Assembly: GCA_937864995.1 (NCBI GenBank)
Contig: CALMDL010000333.1
Span: 1-5,283, forward strand
Origin: an uncultured Candidatus Altimarinota bacterium
Lineage (GTDB): Bacteria; Patescibacteriota; Gracilibacteria; BD1-5; UBA6164
Direction: 5' to 3'
DNA: 5,283 nt
The position numbers and the translations under genes were made by a program. Below the pieces are notes generated by a model. It saw nothing but the letters and a program-made list of their open reading frames with translations. It did not search any database and was not told the origin of the DNA. Shown one piece after another: positions 1 through 5,283 of this stretch. Position 1 is the first letter of the stretch. Each line of letters opens with the position of its first letter.

Positions 1-29
1 GTAAAATTATTTTTTGCTTTTTTATTTTC

Positions 30-278
30 TTACTTATCAACTGGATCATAGCCTCATTTATTCCATGGCATACATCTAAGAATTCTTCAAGTTCATTTTA
101 TAGTTCATAAAATTGCCCCTTTTTTTTCTACTGCTTCTATCATATACTGACTACAAGTTGGTATATGTTTGCAATAGGGGATATTGTTATTTGCTTTTGC
201 CCAAAAAGAGTGATCAGGGGAAATGTATTTTTGATAATTTTTTACAGCTTTTATAATTATTTTTTGTCCTTTGTTCAT
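30..278 (-). CDS. yidD: Membrane protein insertion efficiency factor YidD (82 aa)
   Basis: YidD is a small membrane-associated protein that helps the YidC insertase place proteins in the inner membrane. Reading UGA as Gly gives 82 residues, the usual family length. The family hallmarks appear in order: an N-terminal amphipathic stretch with YQKYISP (residues 15-21), C36 and PTCSQY (40-45), IEAVEKKGA (47-55), and RILRCMPWNKGGYDPV (65-80). UGA encodes Gly58, 62, 64 and 75; Gly75 is the first Gly of the near-invariant GGYDPV, which argues for Gly and against Trp. Real tryptophans (W26, W72) are TGG. The ATG at 278 is the only sensible start and has no Shine-Dalgarno. The gene lies 12 nt past the rplT terminator, so it either depends on read-through or has its own promoter. 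The usual partners rnpA and yidC are not seen; 29 nt remain before the window edge and hold no start codon. Confidence 0.93.
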
Positions 279-290
279 ATTTTTAAATTA

Positions 291-323
291 AAAAAAGTTC
301 TATTATTATAATAGAACTTTTTT
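291..323 (-). terminator. Rho-independent terminator of the rpsT-infC-rpmI-rplT operon
   Basis: A perfect 15-bp inverted repeat (291-305 with 309-323) has a 3-nt loop. Its stem carries GTTCTATTA/TAATAGAAC flanked by A6/T6. Read on the minus strand, the stem runs into seven consecutive T (296-290). It begins 1 nt after the rplT stop codon, so it ends the ribosomal-protein operon before yidD. The A/T symmetry would allow it to work on the plus strand too, but no plus-strand gene needs it here. Confidence 0.88.
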
Positions 324-324
324 A

Positions 325-669
325 TTATTTTACAAATTTTACTATTCAAGCAAAAACTTGTGGATTTGAAACAGCTAAGTTTGATAAAACTTTTCTATTT
401 AATTTAACATTTTTTAAATATAAAGCGTTAATAAGTTTAGAATAACTTAAACCACTTTCTCTAGAAGCAATGTTAATTCTTACATTCCATAGTCTTCTGA
501 AATCTCTTTTCTTTCTTCTTCTACCAATGTAAGCATTAGTACCAGCTTTCATCCAAGCATTTCTAGCATTAACAAAAGATCTAGATCTTAACATTCTATA
601 TCATTTATTTGCTTTTAAGATTTTACTATGTCTTTTTTTAGTCATCAGACCTCTTTTAACTCTAACCAT
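325..669 (-). CDS. rplT: 50S ribosomal protein L20 (114 aa)
   Basis: L20 binds 23S rRNA early and is needed to assemble the large subunit. The 114-aa product has the full family pattern: N-terminal VRVKRG (residues 2-7), RHSKILKANKGYR (13-25), the basic RRRKKRDFRRLW block, then INIASRESGLSYSKLINAL and LNRKVLSNLAVSNPQVFA. Two UGA codons are read through: one encodes the Gly of the conserved KGYR, the other (346-348) sits in the C-terminal tail FAGIVKFVK before the TAA at 325-327. Under the standard code the protein would wrongly start at an internal Met and stop at 346. Conserved Trp residues are TGG. It is the last gene of the operon, 39 nt after rpmI and directly before a strong terminator. 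In E. coli and Bacillus L20 represses rpmI-rplT by binding mRNA; I see no obvious L20-type operator in the 39-nt gap. Confidence 0.97.
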
Positions 670-708
670 CTTAATTTATTAATTATTAATTTAATATTTT
701 AACTCATA

Positions 709-903
709 TTATATATGAGGCATTTGTTGTCTAATTTTTTTAGCTTCAGTTCCTGAAACGATTAGACCATATTTATTTCTACCTTTAGCTTTTTTAGTTT
801 TATCAGATAGTAAATGTCTTTTACAAGCTTTTCCAAGTTTAAATTTACCGCTTCCAGTAACTTTAAGTCTTTTTTTAACTCAGCTTCTAGTTTTTAAAGT
901 CAT
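709..903 (-). CDS. rpmI: 50S ribosomal protein L35 (64 aa)
   Basis: L35 is a small basic protein of the large ribosomal subunit. The 64-aa product matches family length and order: MTLKTRSGVKKRLKVTGSGKFK, then the KACKRHLLSDKTKKAKGR core, ending in IRQQMPHI (family proteins often end in a similar RRMLPY-type tail). The single UGA encodes Gly8, where the family usually has Gly in the THRGAAKR-like motif; the other six glycines use GGT or GGA. The ATG start is 25 nt after the infC stop and has no Shine-Dalgarno, only A/T-rich sequence. L35 lies between IF3 and L20, the order found in most bacteria, and is presumably co-translated from the same polycistronic mRNA. Confidence 0.95.
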
Positions 904-928
904 ATTTCTATTATTAGAATTATAAAAA

Positions 929-1441
929 TTATTTTATAGGTTTTAACATAGCTAAGAATGTATTACCAGTTTTTTTAACAGGTCAATCAAGTTTATAGAA
1001 TTCTGCTAAGCTATTTACGAAAACATTCATTTTCTCACTAGCTATATTTTCATATTGATTTTCTCTTCATTTTAACATTAATGTAACTTTTAGAGGATGT
1101 CATCATTTAGCAAAACCTTCAGCTTGGTTTTTTCTTACTTCTAAGTCATGTTCTCAAATTTTGAAAGTTATCCTTATATTTTTTAAGTCAGGAGCTTTTC
1201 ATTTTTGTTTACTTTTTTGTTCTTGTTTTTTTTGTCTATATAAGAATTTACCGTAATCAAGAATTTTTATTATACTCAAATCTCATTTACTTCACATTTC
1301 CATTAAATCTAATTCTAATGATTTAGCTTTTTCTCTAGCTTCATCCATAGACATTTCTCATAGGTTTTCTCATTCATCATTAATTAGTTGAATCTTAGTT
1401 GCCCTGATTTCATCATTTAATAGTCTTCTTTTCTCTTTCAA
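929..1441 (-). CDS. infC: Translation initiation factor IF-3 (about 170 aa, non-AUG start)
   Basis: IF3 binds the 30S subunit, prevents premature 50S joining and checks the start codon-anticodon pair. The N-domain shows LLNDEIRATKIQLINDEG (residues 7-24), DLMEMGSKGD and the signature ILDYGKFLYRQKK. After a Lys/Gln-rich linker, the C-domain has LKNIRITFKIGEHDLEVRKNQAEGFAKGG, VTLMLKGRE and the terminal TGNTFLAMLKPIK. Ten of 13 glycines are UGA. There is no in-frame ATG before residue 30, which lies inside the N-domain, and an in-frame TAA sits at 1454-1456. Translation must therefore start at a non-AUG codon. I chose TTG at 1441-1439; ATC (1444-1442) and ATA (1450-1448) are alternatives. It begins 19 nt after the rpsT stop. 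E. coli infC uses AUU and is autoregulated because IF3 rejects such starts; the same is plausible here. Confidence 0.94.
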
Positions 1442-1460
1442 GATTGGTATATATTAGAAA

Positions 1461-1760
1461 TTAAGATATAGATTTTAACATTTTAACAAATTTTGCTTTT
1501 TTTCTTGAACCATTGTTTGCGTGAACTATATTTTTTTTCACTAACTTATCAATGATTGATTGTAAACCAGATTTTGTGTTTTTACCATCTTTATCTTTTT
1601 GGTTTGTGTAGATAGCTTTTGCTGCTTCTACATCTTTATTTTTTATAGCTTTTTCAAAAGCTACTCTAGCTTCTCTATAAAGTGATCTATAATGATCATT
1701 TCTAGATTTTCTTTTTTGATTTTGTCTTAATTGTTTTTTTGCAGACGCTAATATTGGCAT
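1461..1760 (-). CDS. rpsT: 30S ribosomal protein S20 (99 aa)
   Basis: S20 binds 16S rRNA helices in the body of the 30S subunit. The product starts MPILASAKKQLRQNQKRKSRN, the family's N-terminal SAKKRIRQNEKRRLRN-type helix. It ends in a basic segment, KKNIVHANNGSRKKAKFVKML, which matches the conserved GxIHKNTAARKKSRLxKxL region. At 99 aa it is slightly longer than many S20 proteins, with extra charged residues (NQKDKDGKNTKSG) before the last helix. It contains no UGA: all three glycines are GGT. It is the first gene of the operon, an unusual place for rpsT, which is often monocistronic. A run of nine T lies directly before the ATG and there is no Shine-Dalgarno. Confidence 0.95.
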   Translation of the reverse strand: MPILASAKKQLRQNQKRKSRNDHYRSLYREARVAFEKAIKNKDVEAAKAIYTNQKDKDGKNTKSGLQSIIDKLVKKNIVHANNGSRKKAKFVKMLKSIS

Positions 1761-1809
1761 AAAAAAAAATTTATTTAAATATAAAACTGTTATTATTTGT
1801 TTTGACTAA

Positions 1810-1835
1810 ATAACCATATTTGAGGATTGGGTTAT
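1810..1835 (-). promoter_or_regulatory. Possible hairpin in the rpsT mRNA leader
   Basis: Within the roughly 93-nt leader between the predicted transcription start and the rpsT ATG, ATAACC and GGTTAT (1830-1835 and 1810-1815 on the minus strand) can form a 6-bp stem with a 14-nt loop. This is a modest structure in very AT-rich DNA and may be chance. Its position would suit control of the operon, for example binding by S20, but I recognise no known riboswitch or leader family. The rest of the leader holds no tRNA or long ORF. Confidence 0.25.
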
Positions 1836-1859
1836 GTAATCGGTCTCTTTTGTGCGGCA

Positions 1860-1887
1860 ATTATATAAGAAACTATAAAAAAGTCAA
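1860..1887 (-). promoter_or_regulatory. Sigma-70-type promoter for the rpsT-infC-rpmI-rplT operon
   Basis: On the minus strand TTGACT (1887-1882; five of six match the -35 consensus) is followed after 16 nt by a perfect TATAAT (1865-1860). Transcription would begin near 1853. It lies just past the pheT terminator and points at rpsT, with no other gene in between. The downstream start of the transcript (TGCCGCAC) is unusually GC-rich for this window. This is the best promoter I see here. Confidence 0.75.
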
Positions 1888-1900
1888 AAGATTTTTTTAT

Positions 1901-1925
1901 AAAAAAACTAGGGAATTAGCCCTAG
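1901..1925 (-). terminator. Rho-independent terminator of pheT
   Basis: On the minus strand CTAGGG (1925-1920) and CCCTAG (1913-1908) form a 6-bp GC-containing stem with a 6-nt loop, followed by seven T (1907-1901). It starts 5 nt after the pheT stop codon. It is short but well formed, and it separates pheT from the downstream operon promoter, so the two are probably separate transcription units. Confidence 0.72.
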
Positions 1926-1930
1926 GATTT

Positions 1931-4297
1931 TTATCTAAGTTCTCATCAAACTTTAGCTACATTTTTTATTATTTCATTTATCAAATTTGCTTTATCTTTA
2001 TCATCAAGAGTTTTTTCAAGAGATTGTATATAAATAGTGAATAATAAACTTCTTTTTCAAGGTAATTTTTCTTCATTTTCATATATATCCATAAGTTCAA
2101 CTTTGTTTATTATTTTATCATTTGATTTTTCAATAGCTTGTTTTATTTTTGAGGCTTTATTTGATTTATCAATTACAAAATTTAAATCAAAATTATTTTC
2201 TTGAAAAGAAGAAATATCTTTTGCTTTAATTGTTTGATATACGGCTTCTTTTATAGCCTCTACATCAATTTCAAAAAATCAAACTCTAGAATTTATTTCA
2301 AAATTACTTGTTACTTTTGGATGAATTTCTCAAATAATTCATATATTTTGTCATCTTACTTTTATACTTGCAGTTCTTCATTTATGAGCATAATTTGGAA
2401 GATTTTCTGTTTCTTCATATGAAAATGAAGAAATTCAAATATATTTGAAAAAGTTTGAAATAGTATTTTGTAATTCATAATAAGGAATTTCATTATTTGA
2501 AACTTGAACTCATGATAAGTTATATTTTTCAATTATAGTATTTCATTTTAAGTTAAATACTTTTTCTATCTCAAATAATTTTAATTCATTATATTCAATA
2601 ATATTTTTTTCAAGTGATAGCATTAAATTAGGGATTAAACTTCATCTAAGATGAGTTAATTCTTCACTTAATGCATTTTTCATTGGTATTAAATTTTCTA
2701 TATTACTTAAACATTTTTTCATTAAATTTTCATTTACAAATGAGTAAGTATACATGTCATAAAATCCAATATTTGAAAAGAAATTTCTTGAATCAAGTTT
2801 TATTTTGTAGATATTATTTTGAATAACAGCTCACATATTTATTTCAGGAATACTAGATTTTATATTATTATATCCTGTAATTCTAGCTATTTCTTCAGCA
2901 ATATCTGCTTTAAAATTTAGATCTTTTCTCCAAAATGGGATAAGTAGTTTATTATCTATTTTTTCTAATCATAGATTTTCTAATATTTTTAATGCTTCTT
3001 TTTCACTATAGTTTGTACCTATAATTTTATTTATAAAATTTAAATCAAAATCTATAAATACTTCTTTTTGTTTATTTGGATAAATATCACTAAAAGAAAC
3101 CAGTTTTACATCTTTTAAATTTTTTTGTAATTCGCTAACTATCAATGATAATCAAGCTTGTTGCGTACCATTAACAATATCTTTTTCAAATACATTTAAA
3201 CTATCAGTTCTTACTCACAATCTTTTTCAAGTTTTTCTAATAGTTGCTTGATCAAAATTAGCAGATTCTATAATTATATTTTTTGTAGTATCAGAAACAG
3301 CCGAACTTTTTCATCAAATAACTCAACCCAAAGCTAGAACTTTTTTATTATCAGCAATTACTATATCTTCACTAGATAATTCGTATTCATTATCATTTAA
3401 AGCAATAAATTTTTCTCAAGTTTTTGCATATCTAATAGTTATATTTCATTCTATTTTATCTGCATCAAAACAATGAGTTGGTTGTCAGTAAAGATATAGA
3501 GAATAGTTTGACAGATCTATAAGTAATCATTTAGAAGCAATTGATGCACTAAATAATACTTGTTTTATATATTCTGGACTTTCTATATTTGAAACATTTT
3601 CAACTTTTAATCACATATATCTAGAAACAACATTAGTTATTTCATTTTTTATTTTTAAGTCTCATAAATTTGAAAAATCTAAATTTTTGTATTCAAAATC
3701 AAATTTCTCTCAAGAAATAGCATATATTTCTCTTATTATTCAAATATGAGAAAATAAATCAGGTCTATGATTTATAGCCTTGTTATCTATTTCTAAAATA
3801 GCATCATCTTTATTTAATACTTTATCTAAAGGAGTTCAAGTTTTAGCTTCTATAAAAGATAAATCAAGTATTTCTTTTTCGTCTTTTGCTGGAAATTCAC
3901 TTTTTAATCCTATTTCTTCAGATGCACAAATCATACCATAACTATCAACTCATCTAATAGCTGTTTTTTTCATAGTTACAGTTTCAGTTCCATGCCAAGA
4001 AACTACAGCTCCAATTTTTGCAACTGCAACTGCTTGTCAAACTTCTAAATTTGAACCACCACAAACAATTTGAACATCTTCACTTTCTCAAACATCAACC
4101 ATACAAACTCTTAGTGAATTTGCATCAGGATGATTATCTATTTTTTTGATTTTTCAGTAAACGATATTTAGAAAATCTTTACTTTGAGAATGTATGTCTT
4201 CAACTTCTGCTGTATGCATAACTAAATCTTTTCATATTTCTTCTGCATTTTTTATGTTTTTTATATATTTTTGTAAAACTTTGTAAGAGATTTTCAT
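1931..4297 (-). CDS. pheT: Phenylalanyl-tRNA synthetase beta subunit (788 aa)
   Basis: PheT pairs with PheS as an (alpha-beta)2 enzyme that charges tRNA-Phe; the beta chain binds tRNA and edits mischarged Tyr-tRNA. At 788 aa it has the usual bacterial length. Domains in order: an EMAP/OB tRNA-binding domain (about 40-150: HPDANSLRVCMVDVG, QIVCGGSN, GVDSYGMICASEEIGL); RPDLFSH near 178; the B3/4 editing domain, with LYGQPTHCFDADKI and LGGVIGGKSSAVSD; the B5 domain (about 405-475: NFINKIIGTNYS, IPFWRKDLNFKADIAEEIARITGY); a synthetase-like core; and the C-terminal FDX-ACB domain ending KVGGELR. About 34 UGA codons are in frame, many at invariant glycines, while W in PFWRKD and SWHGT is TGG. The gene has its own terminator. 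pheS is not adjacent on either side, which is unusual since pheS-pheT is commonly an operon. The ATG start gives the expected MKISYKVLQKYI. Confidence 0.97.
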
Positions 4298-4306
4298 TTT
4301 TATTCT

Positions 4307-4337
4307 ATTATAAACTTAATGTATGAAATATATGCAA
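4307..4337 (-). promoter_or_regulatory. Weak candidate promoter for pheT, giving an almost leaderless mRNA
   Basis: On the minus strand a perfect TATAAT (4312-4307) lies 9 nt before the pheT ATG, with TTGCAT (4337-4332) upstream at a long 19-nt spacing. If used, the transcript would start only a few nucleotides before the ATG. The -35 match and spacing are poor, and AT-rich DNA yields TATAAT often by chance. Further AT-rich -10-like sequences at 4381-4397 could give a longer leader instead. Confidence 0.3.
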
Positions 4338-4387
4338 AAATAGCTAAAAGGCAAGAGTTACTATATATTTTATTTTTTTATATAATA

Positions 4388-4396
4388 TGATATAAT
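4388..4396 (+). promoter_or_regulatory. Extended -10 promoter for the HD-domain gene
   Basis: TGATATAAT matches an extended -10 element (TGn then TATAAT at 4391-4396), 23 nt before the ATG at 4420. Transcription would start near 4403, giving a leader of about 17 nt. No good -35 is seen in the T-rich stretch before it, which an extended -10 can tolerate. The surrounding TATAATATGATATAATA is nearly palindromic and could also drive the divergent pheT. Confidence 0.45.
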
Positions 4397-4419
4397 AGTT
4401 TTGTATTAATTATAATCAA

Positions 4420-5145
4420 ATGAATAAAGACTTTGTAACAAAAAATAGACAGATAGAAATACTTAAAAATACTATATTATCATCATGACTTATAGATGAA
4501 GATATTTTAAATGAAGCAAGTAAACTTTATTATGATAATCCTTATCATAATTTTTTGCATGTTTTAAGAGTTACGAGTTATGTTTTATTATTAAATAAAA
4601 ATGATTTTTCACCTCTCGAGATTCGTTCTCTTATGATTGCATGATTGTTTCATGATGCTGGGCATACTTGAACTGCTATGGAATTGGATGAATTTATTTC
4701 TCTTGATTATTTTAGAAAAACTATGGATAAATATCCTGATTTTTTAATTGATGATAGTATTTGTAGGCATTGAATAATCTGAACTGTATTTAAAAATAGA
4801 GCAAAAAATAAAAATAAATATTCTAAAATAATGTCAGATTTAGATGTTTGAGATATATGAGCTTGAATTACAGAATTTATATATTATTGATCACTTTTTG
4901 CATTAGAACTATGAGTTTCACCAGAACATTATTATGTGGAAGTTGAAAAATGATATTTTAAATATTTGATGAGTATTGATAAATTTATTATGATTTCAAG
5001 TGAGGCAAGAGAAGTTTTACCAAATTCATTAAAAACTATAAAAGAATTTTATAATATACCACTTGATAAAAAATTGAGTATGTTTGAAACACTAAAAAAA
5101 GAAGATATAACTCTTGATGAATTTAGAGAAAAATATTTTAATTAA
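4420..5145 (+). CDS. HD-domain metal-dependent phosphohydrolase, cyclic-nucleotide PDE-like (241 aa)
   Basis: This is an HD-superfamily hydrolase with a probable divalent-metal site. The motif layout resembles class I cyclic-nucleotide phosphodiesterases: PYHNFLH (41-47, H43 and H47), IAGLFHDAGHTG (73-84, with H78, D79 and H82) and SDLDVGDIG (139-147, with D140 or D142 as the distal metal ligand). H117 in CRHGIIGT may also contribute. The PDE signature HDxxHxxxxN is present except that the final Asn is Met87, so the substrate is uncertain; a nucleotide or other phosphate ester is possible. No signal peptide, membrane segment or sensor domain is visible, so it is probably cytosolic. UGA encodes 11 of 12 glycines, including those in the catalytic motifs. 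ATG at 4420 is the first start and has no Shine-Dalgarno. It is transcribed alone, divergent from pheT and convergent with recA. I cannot assign a gene name. Confidence 0.85.
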
Positions 5146-5170
5146 AAAAAATCGCATACGCGATTTTTTT
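5145..5170. terminator. Bidirectional terminator shared by the HD gene and recA
   Basis: An 11-bp perfect stem (5145-5155 with 5160-5170, GC-containing core ATCGC/GCGAT extended by A6/T6) closes a 4-nt loop. Both arms give a U-tract on their own strand, so it can end the rightward HD gene and the leftward recA. It starts on the last base of the HD stop codon and its far arm includes two bases of the recA stop codon, a very compact convergent junction. Confidence 0.88.
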
Positions 5171-5283
5171 ATATACTATTTTTAATTACTTGTTCTATTT
5201 CAATAGCTAAAGCTGGATTTTCTTTTAAGAAATTTTTAGAATTTTCTCTACCTTGTCCAAGTTTAGTTTCTCAGTATGAGTAA
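5169..5283 (-). CDS. recA: Recombinase RecA, C-terminal fragment (37 codons visible)
   Basis: RecA forms filaments on single-stranded DNA for homologous recombination and SOS induction. Only the C-terminal 37 residues are inside the window: [37 protein letters not shown]. This matches the conserved end of the RecA C-terminal domain (WYSYGDERIGQGRENAKxFLxENPxxAxEIExxIR). The first visible UGA is the Gly of YSYG. The residue before YSYG is not Trp, since its last base is T. The protein ends soon after the conserved helix and lacks a long acidic tail such as that of E. coli RecA. The gene continues past the right edge; it is truncated by the window and shows no sign of being broken. Confidence 0.93.

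Noticed and set aside
346..594. Short L20 from 346 to 594
   Set aside because: Both ends come from standard-code reading. TGA at 601-603 is the Gly of KGYR and TGA at 346-348 is a read-through Gly; the real gene is 325-669.
1806..1817. Three-codon leader ORF (ATG GTT ATT TAG) in the rpsT leader
   Set aside because: Too short and unremarkable in codon content to be an attenuation peptide, with no SD and no alternative hairpins of note.
1820..2044. Plus-strand ORF of 74 codons
   Set aside because: It is antisense to the pheT 3' end, the pheT terminator and the operon promoter, has low-complexity composition (Phe, Tyr, Lys, Ile) and matches no family I know.
2201..2422. Plus-strand ORF of 73 codons
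   Set aside because: It lies wholly antisense to the well-supported pheT FDX-ACB and core region; its Phe/Tyr/Ser-rich content reflects the complement of pheT codons.
4298..4419. Small RNA or tRNA in the pheT/HD intergenic region
   Set aside because: I found no cloverleaf, T-loop motif or stable GC-containing hairpin; the region is explained by divergent promoters.
30..5283. UGA=Trp (Mycoplasma/Spiroplasma code)
   Set aside because: AT richness and in-frame UGA fit at first sight, but UGA falls at invariant Gly positions and conserved Trp positions use TGG.
1..5283. CRISPR array, insertion sequence or other mobile element
   Set aside because: There are no regularly spaced repeats, terminal inverted repeats with a transposase, or integrase-like genes; content is core housekeeping.

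Overview
The window comes from a very AT-rich bacterium that reads UGA as glycine (translation table 25). It is almost certainly a member of the Gracilibacteria (BD1-5/GN02) or Absconditabacteria (SR1) within the Candidate Phyla Radiation. The code can be read directly from conserved proteins. UGA falls on invariant glycines: GVIGG in PheT, GGYDPV in YidD, KGYR in L20, YSYG at the RecA C-terminus and HDAGHTG in the HD protein. Conserved tryptophans in the same genes are encoded by UGG, for example PFWRKD of PheT and RRLW of L20. All eight genes end in TAA. A standard-code gene caller would break most of this window into fragments or miss it. I cannot choose between the two phyla from this sequence.

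Layout, left to right. yidD (30-278, minus) lies downstream of a strong hairpin terminator (291-323). That terminator ends the operon rpsT-infC-rpmI-rplT (S20, IF3, L35, L20), transcribed leftward from 1760 to 325. The operon has a good -35/-10 promoter at 1860-1887 and a leader of about 93 nt. A short terminator (1901-1925) separates it from pheT (1931-4297, minus), which encodes the whole phenylalanyl-tRNA synthetase beta chain. A 122-bp divergent intergenic region follows. Then comes a rightward gene for an HD-domain phosphohydrolase with a cyclic-nucleotide-phosphodiesterase-like metal site (4420-5145). It converges on the 3' end of recA (5169-5283, minus, partial) through a shared hairpin terminator (5145-5170).

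Most of the content is core translation machinery, plus a membrane-insertion factor, a recombinase and one enzyme of unknown substrate. I find no mobile element, CRISPR array, tRNA, rRNA or unrecognised accessory system. The points of interest concern translation: the recoded UGA, the lack of any in-frame AUG for infC, low use of UGA-glycine in ribosomal protein genes compared with pheT and the HD gene, and no recognisable Shine-Dalgarno sequence before any start codon.
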